Shown: positions 1 through 10,672, counted from the stretch's first letter. The stretch: 64,000 nucleotides of DNA from Pseudomarimonas salicorniae (GCF_023156535.1 NZ_JALNMH010000003.1:186001-250000); one strand, 5' to 3'. A program made the numbers and translations. The notes: generated by a model from the letters alone, not told the origin.

Positions 1-1670
<1,670 letters not shown>

Positions 1671-1698
1671 GCGATTCCCGAACCGGCCGCTGAAACGC

Positions 1699-1783
1699 CC
1701 ATATTCCCGCGTAAGCGGGAGCCCAATGGTTGCCCGGTCGACACTTTGCCAAGCCCGGATCCCCGCCCGCGCGGGGATGACGG
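1699..1783. repeat. Two short GC-rich hairpins downstream of trxB
   Basis: Two palindromes lie just after trxB: TCCCGC-GTAA-GCGGGA near 1705-1720 and a CCCCGC...GCGGGG hairpin near 1757-1780. They resemble the widespread intergenic 'cccgcg...cgcggg' repeats of proteobacteria. Neither is followed by a T-run, so neither is a classical intrinsic terminator, although either could slow RNase or end transcription. Confidence 0.5.
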
Positions 1784-1834
1784 CCGACCGCCGACGGGCG
1801 ATTGATTCGTGGTCGGTCTATGAACGTTTCGTTC

Positions 1835-1896
1835 GATCGCCAGCAAGCTGGCTCCTACATCGCTCGACGCCTGTAGGAGCCAGCTTGCTGGCGATC
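1835..1896. repeat. REP/BIME-type inverted pair (family R1)
   Basis: An inverted pair of GATCGCCAGCAAGCTGGCTC and its complement is separated by about 15 bases, giving a 62-bp hairpin. The same half-site (GTAGGAGCCAGCTTGCTGGC) recurs at 3837, 13878, 13981 and 37286. The unit is REP-like: a short palindrome with an inner AGCTTGCT core. No REP-associated transposase lies in the window. Confidence 0.85.
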
Positions 1897-1928
1897 CGTT
1901 CAGCCCGGCTCCGTCGCGGCCGCCCGGC

Positions 1929-3059
1929 GTGACTCTCGCCGCCCGTCTCGTCGACTCGCTCGACAAGGTCGACCCTGCCGAATGGCAGCGCCTGCTCGGC
2001 AGTCCCAGCGCCTTTCTCGACTGGCCGCTGCTGCAGGCCATGGAGCGCAGCGGCTGCCTGCAGCCGCGACACGGCTGGCGTCCTGCCCACCTTCTGCTCG
2101 AAGAGAACGGTGGCCTGCGCGCCGCGGCGCCCTGCTATCTCAAGGGCAACTCGCACGGCGAGTTCGTCTTCGACCATGGCTGGGCCCAGGCCTATGAGCG
2201 GGTCGGCCTTTCCTACTATCCCAAGCTGCTGGTAGCCGTGCCCTACTCCCCGGTCACCGGACCGCGCCTGCTCGACGGTGGCGATCCCGAGATGCGCAGG
2301 GCGCTGCTCGACGCCCTGCGTATGCAGGTCGACCGAATGGGCCTGTCCTCGGCGCATATCAACTTCCACCGCGAACCCATCGACGACCCGCATTGGCTGC
2401 CGCGCTTCGACTGGCAATTCCACTGGCGTAATCCCGGCTGGCAGGGCTTCGACGACTTCCTCGCCGCGCTGACCAGCAAGAAGCGCAAGAACATCCTGCA
2501 GGAGCGCCGGCAGGTCGCGCGGGTCGGCATCCACATTGAGCGGCTGACCGGCCCGGCCATCGACGCGGCCTCGATGCAGGCAATGCATGGCTTTTACCTC
2601 GACACCTTCGATCGCAAGGGAAACTTCCCGGCGCTGACGCCCGCCTTCTTCGACCAGCTTCAGTCGCAGCTGCCGGAGCGGGTGATGCTGGCCTTGGCCT
2701 ATCGCGAGGGGCGCTGCATCGCCGGTGCGATGTTCCTGTTCGACGCCGATACGCTGTACGGCCGCTACTGGGGTTGCCACGAGGACTGGCCCGGCCTGCA
2801 CTTCGAGCTTTGCTACTACCAGGGCATCGAGTTCTGCCTCGAGCGCGGGATCGGCCTGTTCGAGCCCGGCGCGCAGGGCGAGCACAAGCTGGCCCGCGGC
2901 TTCCTGCCGGTGCAGACCCGCTCGGCGCACTACCTGCGCGATCCGCGCTTTCGCGCCGCGGTGGCCGAATCCCTCGCCCAGGAAGCACACTGGCAGCACG
3001 CCTACCGCGAGGATCTAATGCGCCACAGCCCCTACCGCGAAGGCGCCGCCCCGGAATGA
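1929..3059 (+). CDS. GNAT/FemAB-like N-acyltransferase (COG3146 type)
   Basis: This 376-aa protein belongs to the COG3146/PF04339 family, acyltransferases of the GNAT fold distantly like the FemAB peptidyl transferases. Recognisable blocks are the N-terminal PSAFLDWPLLQAMERSGC, the GDxxP-like loop (GNSHGEFVFDHGWAQAYERVGLSYYPKL split over residues 75-105), HINFHREP, KRKNILQERR and the C-terminal FEPGAQGEHKLARGF. The substrate is not known for most members. The start is GTG 1929, after the REP pair. The stop overlaps the aat start by four bases (ATGA), so the two genes are probably co-transcribed and translationally coupled. This neighbour pair is common in Xanthomonadales. Confidence 0.9.
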   Translation: MTLAARLVDSLDKVDPAEWQRLLGSPSAFLDWPLLQAMERSGCLQPRHGWRPAHLLLEENGGLRAAAPCYLKGNSHGEFVFDHGWAQAYERVGLSYYPKLLVAVPYSPVTGPRLLDGGDPEMRRALLDALRMQVDRMGLSSAHINFHREPIDDPHWLPRFDWQFHWRNPGWQGFDDFLAALTSKKRKNILQERRQVARVGIHIERLTGPAIDAASMQAMHGFYLDTFDRKGNFPALTPAFFDQLQSQLPERVMLALAYREGRCIAGAMFLFDADTLYGRYWGCHEDWPGLHFELCYYQGIEFCLERGIGLFEPGAQGEHKLARGFLPVQTRSAHYLRDPRFRAAVAESLAQEAHWQHAYREDLMRHSPYREGAAPE

Positions 3060-3784
3060 TCCGCCTGCCCCTGCTCGGCGAGGCGACGGACGCGCCCTTT
3101 CCTCCGCCACAGCACGCCCTGCGCGAGCCCAACGGCCTTCTCGCCTTCGGCGGTGACCTCAGCCCCGGGAGGCTGGTGCGCGCCTATGCCTCGGGGATCT
3201 TTCCCTGGTACTCGGCCGGCGAGCCGATCCTCTGGTGGAGCCCTGATCCGCGCATGGTGGTCAGGCCAACGGCCCTGCACCTGTCGCGGCGCTTCCGGCG
3301 CAGTCTGCGCGCCTGCCCGTGGACGGTCTCGATCAATCGCGATTTCGCCGCCGTCATCCACCACTGCGCCGCCCTGCCCCGCCCCGGCCAGGGCGGCACC
3401 TGGATCACGCCCGAGATGACCGCCGCCTATGTCGAGCTGCATCGACTCGGCTGGGCCCACAGCGTCGAGGTACGCGAGGGCGAGGAACTGGTCGGCGGTA
3501 TCTACGGCGTCGGCATCGGCCGCGCCTTCTTCGGCGAGAGCATGTTCAGCCGCCGCAGCGGCACTTCCAAGCTCGCCATCGCCGCGCTCTGCCGGGCCCT
3601 GACGGAACAGGGCGTCGAGCTGCTTGACGGCCAGGTCGAGTCCGGACACCTCGCGACCCTCGGCTTCGCCCCGATCCCACGCCGGGACTTCCTGGCCCAG
3701 CTGGAAGCCCTCTGCAAGCCCGCCACGCCGCTGCGGTTGAGCGAAAGCGATATCGAGGCCCTGCAGCCGGAACGCATGACCTGA
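3056..3784 (+). CDS. aat: Leucyl/phenylalanyl-tRNA-protein transferase
   Basis: This 242-aa Aat adds Leu or Phe from aminoacyl-tRNA to N-terminal Arg/Lys of proteins, making them ClpS/ClpAP N-degron substrates in the cytosol. Family signatures are visible: PNGLLAFGGDLSP near residue 24, SGIFPWY near 46, WWSPDPRMV near 60, TWITPEM near 115, and GGIYGVGIGRAFFGESMFS near 146-164. The full length matches the family. ATG 3056 overlaps the upstream acyltransferase stop (ATGA). The other Xanthomonadales neighbours (infA, clpA) do not follow here; a repeat cluster follows instead. Confidence 0.97.
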   Translation: MIRLPLLGEATDAPFPPPQHALREPNGLLAFGGDLSPGRLVRAYASGIFPWYSAGEPILWWSPDPRMVVRPTALHLSRRFRRSLRACPWTVSINRDFAAVIHHCAALPRPGQGGTWITPEMTAAYVELHRLGWAHSVEVREGEELVGGIYGVGIGRAFFGESMFSRRSGTSKLAIAALCRALTEQGVELLDGQVESGHLATLGFAPIPRRDFLAQLEALCKPATPLRLSESDIEALQPERMT

Positions 3785-3836
3785 GCGTCGCCGGGTCCGT
3801 TTCGGGCGCAAGGCAGACGTACCGCAAAACCCGAAT

Positions 3837-3901
3837 GTAGGCGCCAGCTTGCTGGCGATCGTCCCTTCCGGGGCGCCTACCGCCAGCAAGCTGGCTCCTA
3901 C
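3837..3901. repeat. REP/BIME hairpin (family R1), long form
   Basis: This 65-bp imperfect palindrome begins GTAGGCGCCAGCTTGCTGGC and ends GCCAGCAAGCTGGCTCCTAC, with a central CGTCCCttCCGGGGCGCC. The same long form recurs at 13981-14045 and 37286-37350. Confidence 0.9.
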
Positions 3902-3960
3902 GTGCAACGGCGTTGCCAGGCCCGGTCTGCGCCGCCAAGTAGACCTTGCCGCAGCCAAAC

Positions 3961-4055
3961 TGTGGGAGTGCCCTTGGGCGCGACCGCGGAGTTCCGGTCT
4001 GACCGCGGTCTGTGGTGAATCGGTAGCTCTGCGGTCGCACCCAAGGGCGCTCCTT
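3961..4055. repeat. Intergenic hairpin repeat, family R3
   Basis: An approximately 95-bp inverted repeat has arms TGCCCTTGGGCGCGACCG and CGGTCGCACCCAAGGGCGC. A clearly related copy lies at 37130-37225 and a decayed one near 29743-29835. In each place it adjoins an R2 repeat. No coding potential is seen. Confidence 0.85.
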
Positions 4056-4092
4056 CTCAGTCGGGCTTCGTTGCGCGTCGGCGAATCCTCAG

Positions 4093-4160
4093 AGGGTGTG
4101 CCTCGGCGCACCTATACGGACGTTCGGACGCTACGCACGGTGCGGCCAGCCGCACCCTAT
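4093..4160. repeat. Intergenic hairpin repeat, family R2 (reverse orientation)
   Basis: This 68-bp unit runs from AGGGTGTGCCTCGGCGCA to GGTGCGGCCAGCCGCACCCT. It contains the near-perfect inner hairpin GGTGCGGC-CA-GCCGCACC. It is the inverse complement of copies at 29639-29708 and 37030-37099. Together with R1 (3837) and R3 (3961) it fills most of the 560-bp gap between aat and the next gene; nothing else is recognised in that gap. Confidence 0.85.
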
Positions 4161-4344
4161 GAACGTCTTCCTTCCGCCCGTCTCGCGCATTGGGTGCGGC
4201 GGGCGAAGCGCAGCGCCGCGGTCGCCGGCGTCGTTGCGGGTACGCGCCGGCCCACGGCCCCAACGCGCCGCCGGGGCGAACACTGGCAGAGCCGGCTGTG
4301 GAATCCCGTATGCAGGGGTGACGCCCCACGTTGCCGAGCCTGCC

Positions 4345-6051
4345 ATGCGACGCCTAGTACTGCTCACCAGCCTGCTGATCCTCAACCCCGCCCTGGCCCG
4401 GGAGGCCAGCGTCGGTCCCGGGTGCACGTTCACCGATCTGCAGAGCGCGATCAACTTCGTTGCCGGCGACGCCAGCGGCCCGGATCGACTGCTGCTCAGG
4501 CAGGGCACGATCCCCATTCCCAGCGGCGTGGTGATCAACCTGCAGGCCGACCTGAGCATCGAGGGCGGCTATTCGGGGTGCGGAAGTGGCGCCGGGGCGG
4601 GACGCACGGTTCTCGATGCCGCAGGCGGTCCTGACGGCACCGCGATCACGGTGTTCCAGGGCAACAACGCCATCGACCCGCGCCTCGGCTTCACGCGTGT
4701 CGAGGTGACCGGCGCCAGCGGCGAGACCGGGCCCTTCGCCAACCCCGAGGGCGGCGGGCTGGAACTGCGCGGAAGGATGCGGGTGGTGCTCGGAGAGCAG
4801 ACCGAGATCAGCGACAACCGCAGCGGACGGGGCGGCGGCATCTACCTGCTCGGCAACGGCCCCACCGCCCGAGTGGTGCTGAGCCTCATCGAAGGCGCGA
4901 GGGTGCTCGACAACGCCGTGGTGCACAGCGGCGGCGGCATCTACTGCCACGACAACGCCACCATCCTGCTTGACGACGGCGATGTGTCCTTCAACTCGGC
5001 GGCCCGCGGCGGCGGCATCGACCTTGCCGGTGCCAGCTGCCTGCTGGACTCGCAGGTCGCGGCCAATGCCTTCACCGGCATCAACAACAACGCGGGCGGT
5101 GGGCTGGAGACCGGGGCAGGCCGGGTCCTGCTGCGGGGTCGGCCCGGCGCCCCGTTCTACTTCATCGGCAACACGGGCGGCGGCGCCCATCTTGGCAATC
5201 GAAGCGCCACGCGCGTGAACCACCTGTTGCGAAACGTGGTCTTCCATCTCAACGAGGCAGGCACCGGCGGCCCGGCCGGCGGACTCAGCGTGTTCGACAA
5301 TGTGCGGGTGGTGATCGAGTCCACTTCCGATCAGTGCAGCCTGTTTGGACTGCAGGGGTGCTCGGCGTTCTTCAACAATGTCGGACCGACCGCCGCATCG
5401 GGCGGCGGCGCGATCACCAGTGGCGCCCTCACCGGCGAGGCAATCATCGAAATCCGTCGCACGCGCTTTTCCGGAAACCGCGGCGGCGCCGCGGTGTACG
5501 CCGGCTTCTCCGGCGCGGTGCTCGACGCCGAGGGCCTGCTCGTCGAGGGCAACGTCGCCACCGCAGCAGCGAGCGGCAGCCTGCACAGCGAAGTGCTGCT
5601 GAGCGCGCGTCAGGCGCGGATCCGCCACACCACGATTACTGGCAACAGCGCGCGCTTTGTCTTCGACGATTTTCCCGAGCCGCTCGATCTCGGCGGCTCG
5701 ATCCTCTGGCATACCGGCGGCCGCGTCCTGCGCGCCAGCGGTGCGCGGAGCATCGACTACGAGGGCTGCCTGCTGGCTTCCGACACCCATGGCCTGCCGG
5801 ACCCGGCGCGGATCATCACCGGCGATCCGAGGCTGGATGCCGGCTTCATACCTTCTCGCGGCTCCCCCGCGCTGGACGCCTGCGATGCCCTGCCCGGCGC
5901 CGAATCCTTCGACTATGCCGGACGTCCGCGCGGCATTGATCAGCCCACGGTGCCCGACCGGCTGGGACCCTACGACCTCGGCGCGCTCGAGGCCGCACTC
6001 CTGCCGCCGCAGGGGTCGGACATCTTCGCCAACGGCTTCGAGTCGCCGTAG
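4345..6051 (+). CDS. Secreted right-handed beta-helix protein with C-terminal IFxNGFE ending
   Basis: This 568-aa secreted protein has a Sec signal peptide (MRRLVLLTSLLILNPALA) and a mature start GCTFTDLQSAINFV, as in proteins of the polymorphic outer-membrane/parallel beta-helix type. The body is rich in GGG and 'DNxxxxGGGIY' turns (GGGIYLLGNG, GGGIYCHDNA), typical of stacked beta-helix coils. The C-terminal quarter has the 'choice-of-anchor Q' features LGGSILWHTGG, FIPSRGSPALDAC and YDLGALEA. It ends in IFANGFESP, an ending also seen in the proteins at 21202 and 23742. The frame is open upstream through repeats, but the signal peptide fixes the start at ATG 4345. Its function is unknown; an adhesin-like or surface role is inferred. 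Confidence 0.85.
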   Translation: MRRLVLLTSLLILNPALAREASVGPGCTFTDLQSAINFVAGDASGPDRLLLRQGTIPIPSGVVINLQADLSIEGGYSGCGSGAGAGRTVLDAAGGPDGTAITVFQGNNAIDPRLGFTRVEVTGASGETGPFANPEGGGLELRGRMRVVLGEQTEISDNRSGRGGGIYLLGNGPTARVVLSLIEGARVLDNAVVHSGGGIYCHDNATILLDDGDVSFNSAARGGGIDLAGASCLLDSQVAANAFTGINNNAGGGLETGAGRVLLRGRPGAPFYFIGNTGGGAHLGNRSATRVNHLLRNVVFHLNEAGTGGPAGGLSVFDNVRVVIESTSDQCSLFGLQGCSAFFNNVGPTAASGGGAITSGALTGEAIIEIRRTRFSGNRGGAAVYAGFSGAVLDAEGLLVEGNVATAAASGSLHSEVLLSARQARIRHTTITGNSARFVFDDFPEPLDLGGSILWHTGGRVLRASGARSIDYEGCLLASDTHGLPDPARIITGDPRLDAGFIPSRGSPALDACDALPGAESFDYAGRPRGIDQPTVPDRLGPYDLGALEAALLPPQGSDIFANGFESP

Positions 6052-6275
6052 TGGCCCGGCTGCTCCGCCCCGTCGGAACCGGCTCGCCAAGCGGGGCCAG
6101 GACCTCCCGCTGTTGTGCAGGAAAGGACCTCTCCGTGCTTGCCAAAATCACCCTGACCAGCCGCCACCGCGTCAAAGCACCCGCGCCGGGATGGGCTCTG
6201 CCCTCCCCTGCGGCCGCCCTCCGACCGCGACTTCGAAGGCATGCCCCTCAGCATCGAGCGACGGGACCTGCCGCT

Positions 6276-6303
6276 TTGCAGCAGCCGGCCCGGCCGCTAT
6301 ACT
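6276..6303 (+). promoter_or_regulatory. Sigma-70-like promoter upstream of the broken tRNA-Ala copy
   Basis: TTGCAG (6276-6281) and TATACT (6298-6303) are separated by 16 bases, a good match to -35/-10 elements for this GC-rich DNA. It lies 13 bases before a partial tRNA-Ala sequence, the spacing seen for many tRNA promoters. It is predicted by eye only. Confidence 0.5.
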
Positions 6304-6315
6304 TCGCGCCTTCGT

Positions 6316-6341
6316 GGGGCGGCAGCTCAGCTGGGGCGAGC
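6316..6341 (+). pseudogene. 5' fragment of a tRNA-Ala (broken copy)
   Basis: The 26 bases from GGGGCGGCAGCTCAGCTGGG to GCGAGC match the 5' acceptor strand and D-arm of the intact tRNA-Ala at 6499, with a T-to-C change and a small change in the D-loop. After the D-arm the match ends, and there is no anticodon or T-arm. The flanking bases TTCGTG/CATCGTG before both copies also match. This is a partial duplication or a decayed second gene. The remainder of 6052-6498 holds no convincing gene. Confidence 0.65.
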
Positions 6342-6498
6342 GGGAAATCCAGTTCGGCGACAGCCGATCTGACCGCAAGCGCCGAAGGCAGGAGCCGCAG
6401 GCCGGACCGACTTGAAGAGCGCAGGATGCGCGAGTCTAGTCGGGCGCTCTCTTCGGGACGCGCGCAAGGCCGGCACCGCCGTACAATCAGTTCATCGT

Positions 6499-6574
<76 letters not shown>

Positions 6575-6584
6575 CGATTTCAGG

Positions 6585-6613
6585 GCCGGCGGGTTTCCCG
6601 CCGGCTTTTTTTT
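6585..6613 (+). terminator. Intrinsic terminator of tRNA-Ala
   Basis: A perfect 9-bp GC stem (GCCGGCGGG / CCCGCCGGC) with a TTT loop is followed by eight T residues, starting 11 bases after the tRNA CCA end. Confidence 0.95.
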
Positions 6614-6910
6614 GCCTGCAGAATGCGCGTCCCCGGCCGGGAGGGCGCAAGCGCCCGAACCCGCGGCGCATGTCTGCCATCAGGCCCTACGCCGCGCGGA
6701 TCCAGATCAAGCCCGGCCGCACAACGTAACTACAGGTTCAGCAGACAGCGGGGTCACGAACCTCCCCGCGCCTCCATCGGGGTGCCCCGCAGAAACACGT
6801 CGCACGATGCCCGGCCGGACCCGCCTGCACACGCGAGTGCAGCGTGCCGTATTTGCCTCAGCCTGCCGCGCTGAGCAAACTCCCGGCTTCGACTTGATGG
6901 GGAAAGGCCG

Positions 6911-9274
6911 ATGAGGACATGGATACGGCGCGCGGCAGCGCTGCTGGTGGTGATGCTGCTGGTGCCGGCGCTCTACATTGCGTGGATCGCTTGGCAGGCA
7001 CATGGGGGCCTTCCGCGGTGGGAGGGTGAGCAGCAGGTCGCCGGCCTTGAAGGATCTGTGACCATTCGCCGCGACGCCCAGGGCATTCCCCACATCCGCG
7101 CCGGCAGCCTGCGCGATGCAGTGTTCGCCCAGGGTTTCGTGCATGCCCAGGACCGCTTCTGGCAGCTGTCACTGGTCCGGCAGCGGGCCGCGGGTCGGCT
7201 CAGTGAGTGGTTCGGCGGCGTGGCGCTGCGCGGCGACGCACTGCAGCGGATGACGGGCGGCGAGCCACGGGCGCGGCGACTCTTCGACGTGATTCCCGCC
7301 GAGGAGCGCAAACTGCTCCAGGCCTATGCCGACGGCGTCAATGCCTGGCTCGACAGTGACCTGTTCCGGACACCGCCCGAGATGCGCCTGCTGCATGTCG
7401 ATGCCGAGCCATGGCGGGCCGAGGACGTGTTCCTGGTCTATCAGCAGGTGCACGACACGCTGTCTTCCTGGGGCAATGAAGTGATCCGCGCGCGGGTCGC
7501 TGCGAACGCGGCTGATCCGGCAGCGCTGGACATGTTCTCGATCCCCGAGCAGCCGGCTCCGGTCATCCTCGATCCCGCCCAGTCAGCGCTTCAGGACAGC
7601 GCAACGGTCAAGCAGGGCAGCTTCTCCGACAGCTGGCTGCTGGCCGGCCAGCACACGGCGAGCGGGCAGGCCTTGCTGGCCAATGATCCGCAGCTGCCGG
7701 CGACCATGCCCAATTTCTGGTACCTGCTACGGATCGAACTGCCTGACCGCACGCTGGCCGGGGCCACGGTGCCCGGACTCCCCGGGATCGCGGTGGGCCA
7801 CAACGGCCGGGTGGCCTGGGCGGTGACCAACGCCCAGATCGATGTCAACGATGTCGCCCTGATCGAGCGCCATCCGGAGGATCCGACGCGCTATCGACGT
7901 GCGGCCTCCGAACCGTGGCAACGCTTCGAGCGTGAGACGCACCGACTCAAGGTTCGCTTCGCCGACGATCAGCTGCTGGAGATCGACCGCACGCCCACTG
8001 GCGTGGTCCCGCCCGACGGCCTGCTCTCGATGCCGGTGACGCGTACGCAGGGCGCGGCAGCAGAGTTCCGCTTCCAGTCGTTCGAAGTGGATACCTCGAT
8101 CGCGGCACTGCTGCGTCTGAACCAGGCAAACGACGTGCTGGCGGCGCGGGAAGCGCTGCGCGATTTCAGCGGGCCGCCGCTCAACTTCTCCATGGCCGAC
8201 GACGCCGGCAACATCGCCTATCTCGCCGCGGGCCGTCTGCCCGACCGGGTCGAGCCGCATGCGCGGCAGGTCGCGCTGGCACCGGAGGACGACAACGACT
8301 GGGAGTGGCGTCCGGCTGAAGACAACCCTGCGACGCTGAATCCCCCCAGCGGCCGCATCGTCACCGCCAACCAGCGCATTGCAGGCGATGACCACCCCTT
8401 CTATCTCAGCGACCTGTGGGCCGCCCCCGACCGCGCCCTGCGCATCCATCGAATGCTTGACCTCAGCCAGGAGCACGATCGCGAAAGCTTCGTGCAGATG
8501 CAGTCGGACACCCTGTCGCCGGTCGCCGCCGATCTGCTTCCGGCCCTGCTGCGCACCGTGCCCGCCACCCCGGAGGATGCCGCGCTGCTGGCCCGGCTGG
8601 CCGACTGGGATGCGCGCTTCGAGCCTGGCAAGGTCGCGCCTTTGGTCTTCCTGACCTGGGCCGAGCTCCTGGCCCGCCGCGTGCTGGACGATGAGCTCGG
8701 GCCCGCCGCATCGCTGCGCCGGGGCAATTTCGCGCCGCTACGCGCGGCCCTGCTCGGCGGGCAGTCGCAATGGTGTGACGACATCGGCACGCCCGATCGG
8801 CAGGAGGAATGCGCCGAGCTGCTTACCGAGACCCTGGGCGAAGGGCGGCGGCTGCTGGCCGAGGCCTATGGCGATGATCCCGACCGCTGGACCTTTGCAG
8901 ACAGGCAGGTCACCCGGCTACCGCATCAGGGACTGGCCGGCTGGCCGCTCCTTGACGGCTGGTTCTCCCGCAGCGTCGCCGTGCCCGGCGGTCCGGAATC
9001 GTTGTTCATCAACCACCTCAGCGGCGACTCCGCCCCGCGTTTCACCGATACGCAGTTCACTTCGAGCTACCAGGCCGTGTACGACCTCTCTGACCTGTCA
9101 CGCTCGGTTTTCATGATGAGCGGCGGACCGTCCGGTCATTTCGCCTCGCCCTACTACGAGAACCTGACCCCCCGATGGATCGGCGGAGAGCGCTTTGAGC
9201 TGAACGCCGGGTCGGTTGGGCAGGGCTCACCGCTCCTGGCACTCAATCCAAAGGGCCAGAGCGCCTCCGATTGA
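6911..9274 (+). CDS. Penicillin acylase family N-terminal-nucleophile hydrolase
   Basis: This 787-aa precursor is of the penicillin amidase/acyl-homoserine-lactone acylase family (Ntn fold). An N-terminal signal/anchor (residues 9-28) is followed by the alpha-chain block GIPHIRAGSLRDAVFAQGFVHAQDRFWQL, containing the family's HAQDR motif. The predicted beta-chain begins at Ser239 in FSDSWLLAGQHTASG, followed by the usual LLANDPQL and GLPGIAVGHNGRVAWAVTN blocks. Autocleavage before Ser239 would give two periplasmic chains. The residue before Ser is Phe rather than the usual Gly. The substrate (beta-lactam, acyl-HSL or another amide) cannot be told from sequence. It stands alone between the tRNA and a mobile repeat. 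Confidence 0.93.
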   Translation: MRTWIRRAAALLVVMLLVPALYIAWIAWQAHGGLPRWEGEQQVAGLEGSVTIRRDAQGIPHIRAGSLRDAVFAQGFVHAQDRFWQLSLVRQRAAGRLSEWFGGVALRGDALQRMTGGEPRARRLFDVIPAEERKLLQAYADGVNAWLDSDLFRTPPEMRLLHVDAEPWRAEDVFLVYQQVHDTLSSWGNEVIRARVAANAADPAALDMFSIPEQPAPVILDPAQSALQDSATVKQGSFSDSWLLAGQHTASGQALLANDPQLPATMPNFWYLLRIELPDRTLAGATVPGLPGIAVGHNGRVAWAVTNAQIDVNDVALIERHPEDPTRYRRAASEPWQRFERETHRLKVRFADDQLLEIDRTPTGVVPPDGLLSMPVTRTQGAAAEFRFQSFEVDTSIAALLRLNQANDVLAAREALRDFSGPPLNFSMADDAGNIAYLAAGRLPDRVEPHARQVALAPEDDNDWEWRPAEDNPATLNPPSGRIVTANQRIAGDDHPFYLSDLWAAPDRALRIHRMLDLSQEHDRESFVQMQSDTLSPVAADLLPALLRTVPATPEDAALLARLADWDARFEPGKVAPLVFLTWAELLARRVLDDELGPAASLRRGNFAPLRAALLGGQSQWCDDIGTPDRQEECAELLTETLGEGRRLLAEAYGDDPDRWTFADRQVTRLPHQGLAGWPLLDGWFSRSVAVPGGPESLFINHLSGDSAPRFTDTQFTSSYQAVYDLSDLSRSVFMMSGGPSGHFASPYYENLTPRWIGGERFELNAGSVGQGSPLLALNPKGQSASD

Positions 9275-9464
9275 GTCCCGCGCCCCGCGCGCTGCGAGGG
9301 TGTGCGATGGGAACCGGGCGGACGGTGCGCCCGGCCGTGCATACCGGGGGCGCACCGCGGCGCGGCGCCTCGGCCAGGGTCGGCCCGCGACCCCGGACTG
9401 CGGGAGGGCTCGATGCTGCGGGCGCGGAGAGCCGGGCAGGCAGGATACCTGCCCGACAACCTGC
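9275..9464. other. Intergenic spacer after the acylase gene
   Basis: No gene is seen in these 190 bases. They hold GC-rich inverted sequences such as GCCGGGCAGGCAGG-ATA-CCTGCCCG (near 9431-9457), which could form a hairpin at the acylase transcript end but lacks a T-run. Confidence 0.4.
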
Positions 9465-9715
9465 CTAGCCCGGATATTTCACGAGGTCGCCATGAAACTC
9501 CCGCACTTGGCCTCTGGTCGCGGATTCCCATGACGCTCTGCTCTGAACACTTTGCACCGAAGCGATTCACGGCTGGCGCGGCCCTCGCTTGTCCCTGACG
9601 CCGATCGCCGCGTTGCTCCTCACCCAAGTGGGCCCACCACTTGGGCTCGTCGCGCCTTGCGCTCGACGCCACGTCCATCGCGATCATCCGCGCCCCCGTG
9701 AAATGTCCGGGCTAG
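9465..9715. mobile_element. MITE-like element A, CTAG-bounded
   Basis: A 251-bp non-coding element has terminal inverted repeats CTAGCCCGGATATTTCACG (left) and, read inward from the right, CTAGCCCGGACATTTCACG. Both ends start in CTAG, compatible with a CTAG target or terminus. It encodes no transposase. Its right end sits on the stop codon of the DUF1508 gene: the CTAG supplies the TAG. Confidence 0.7.
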
Positions 9716-10047
9716 CCGATCGCCTCGTCCTCGATGCCGGCCCCGGGGGCGTTCTGCTTGACCGATTCGATGCCGATATCGCGGGCGATCTCGCTCGAGT
9801 AGCCCTGGCTGGTGCCGATCACCTGGTGGTTGGCGGCCTTGAGGTTGAACATCGGCTGGCCGGCGGCATTGATCTTGCGCTCGAAGCGCTCGTCATGTGG
9901 AGCGTTGGCGCGCACCGAGTCGATGCCATCGAAGGCGGCCGCCTTGGTGGTGTACATCTGCGAGCTGAGGATGATCTCGCCATTGGCCGCGTGAAGGCTG
10001 AAGTGGAAGGAGCCGTCCTTGGCCGTGCTGAGCACAAACATGCCCAT
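9712..10047 (-). CDS. YegP-like DUF1508 protein
   Basis: This 111-aa protein consists of two DUF1508 repeats. Residues about 4-48 (FVLSTAKDGSFHFSLHAANG...) and about 55-98 (FERKINAAGQPMFNLKAANH...) each hold the F-x-L-KAANG/H pattern and the I-x-SVRxNAP/ESVKQNAP tail. The family (E. coli YegP) is small, cytoplasmic and stress-associated, with no known activity. An AGGAGAA ribosome site precedes ATG 10047. The stop codon overlaps the terminal CTAG of mobile element A, so the last residues (EDEAIG) may have been affected by insertion. The gene is divergent from the DUF3185 gene. Confidence 0.9.
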   Translation of the reverse strand: MGMFVLSTAKDGSFHFSLHAANGEIILSSQMYTTKAAAFDGIDSVRANAPHDERFERKINAAGQPMFNLKAANHQVIGTSQGYSSEIARDIGIESVKQNAPGAGIEDEAIG

Positions 10048-10207
10048 TCGCTGTTCTCCTGAGTGACAGAAGCCCTCAGGCTAGCAATCACCGACGTCGA
10101 ACTCCAATCCACCGTGCACAAAGCACGTGATCGAGCCTCGCCCAGGACGGCCTCCGACTCCGCTTTCCGCGCTAGACTCTCGCTTCCAGACAGAAGGAAG
10201 GGCAACG

Positions 10208-10417
10208 ATGGGTACGCAGCGACTCCTGGGGCTGGTCCTGCTGGTGGCAGGTGCCGTGCTGCTCTACTTCGGCTTGCAGTCCACCGAGTCGGTCAGCGAG
10301 AAGCTGGTCGAAGGCTTCACCGGCCGTTACAGCGACGGGACCATGGCCTATCTGGTGGGCGGCGCGATCGCCGGTGCACTGGGGCTCGCCCTGCTGCTGT
10401 TCGGTAAGCGCCGCTGA
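10208..10417 (+). CDS. DUF3185 small membrane protein
   Basis: This 69-aa protein has two membrane spans: residues about 5-23 (LLGLVLLVAGAVLLYFGLQ) and about 46-65 (YLVGGAIAGALGLALLLFG), joined by a polar loop (STESVSEKLVEGFTGRYSDGT). This is the DUF3185 layout, a family common in stress-related neighbourhoods of Gram-negatives. ATG 10208 has GGAAGGG six bases upstream; the longer in-frame reading from 10127 lacks family support. Function is unknown. MITE-like element B begins five bases after its stop. Confidence 0.88.
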   Translation: MGTQRLLGLVLLVAGAVLLYFGLQSTESVSEKLVEGFTGRYSDGTMAYLVGGAIAGALGLALLLFGKRR

Positions 10418-10422
10418 GGCGT

Positions 10423-10642
10423 CTAGTGTCCTGACCCGAAACTTCGTGAGCAAAGTCGCGACGCGGATCCGTCGTCGAGGCAAGGCGCGAGAAGGAGGCA
10501 TAGCAGCGCTATGGCGACGCCGACCGAGCGCAGCGAAGGCGTAGCGGGCAAAGCCCGCGCTGCTGCGCAGCGGCGGAACGACGCAGCATCGGCGGCGCAG
10601 ACCGAGCGGGTTCTGCGATGTATTTCCGGGACAGGACACTAG
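10423..10642. mobile_element. MITE-like element B, CTAG-bounded
   Basis: A 220-bp non-coding element starts CTAGTGTCCTGACCCG and ends (inverted) CTAGTGTCCTGTCCCG. The interior carries GTCGAGGCAAGGCGCGAGAA and several small palindromes. Related sequence lies at 12979-13135 and, truncated, about 14105-14219, so it has multiplied locally. It has no transposase gene. Confidence 0.75.
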
Positions 10643-10672
10643 GAACGATCTGGACGCGCTCGCGCCTGCCGA

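Noticed and set aside
4354-6090. 578-aa open frame antisense to the beta-helix protein
   Set aside because: No start signal or domain is present; the forward frame has a signal peptide and clear beta-helix repeats.
6135-6240. Possible AbrB/MazE-like antitoxin start (VLAKITLTSRHRV)
   Set aside because: Only about 13 residues resemble the family; the rest of the frame does not, so it was not listed as a gene.
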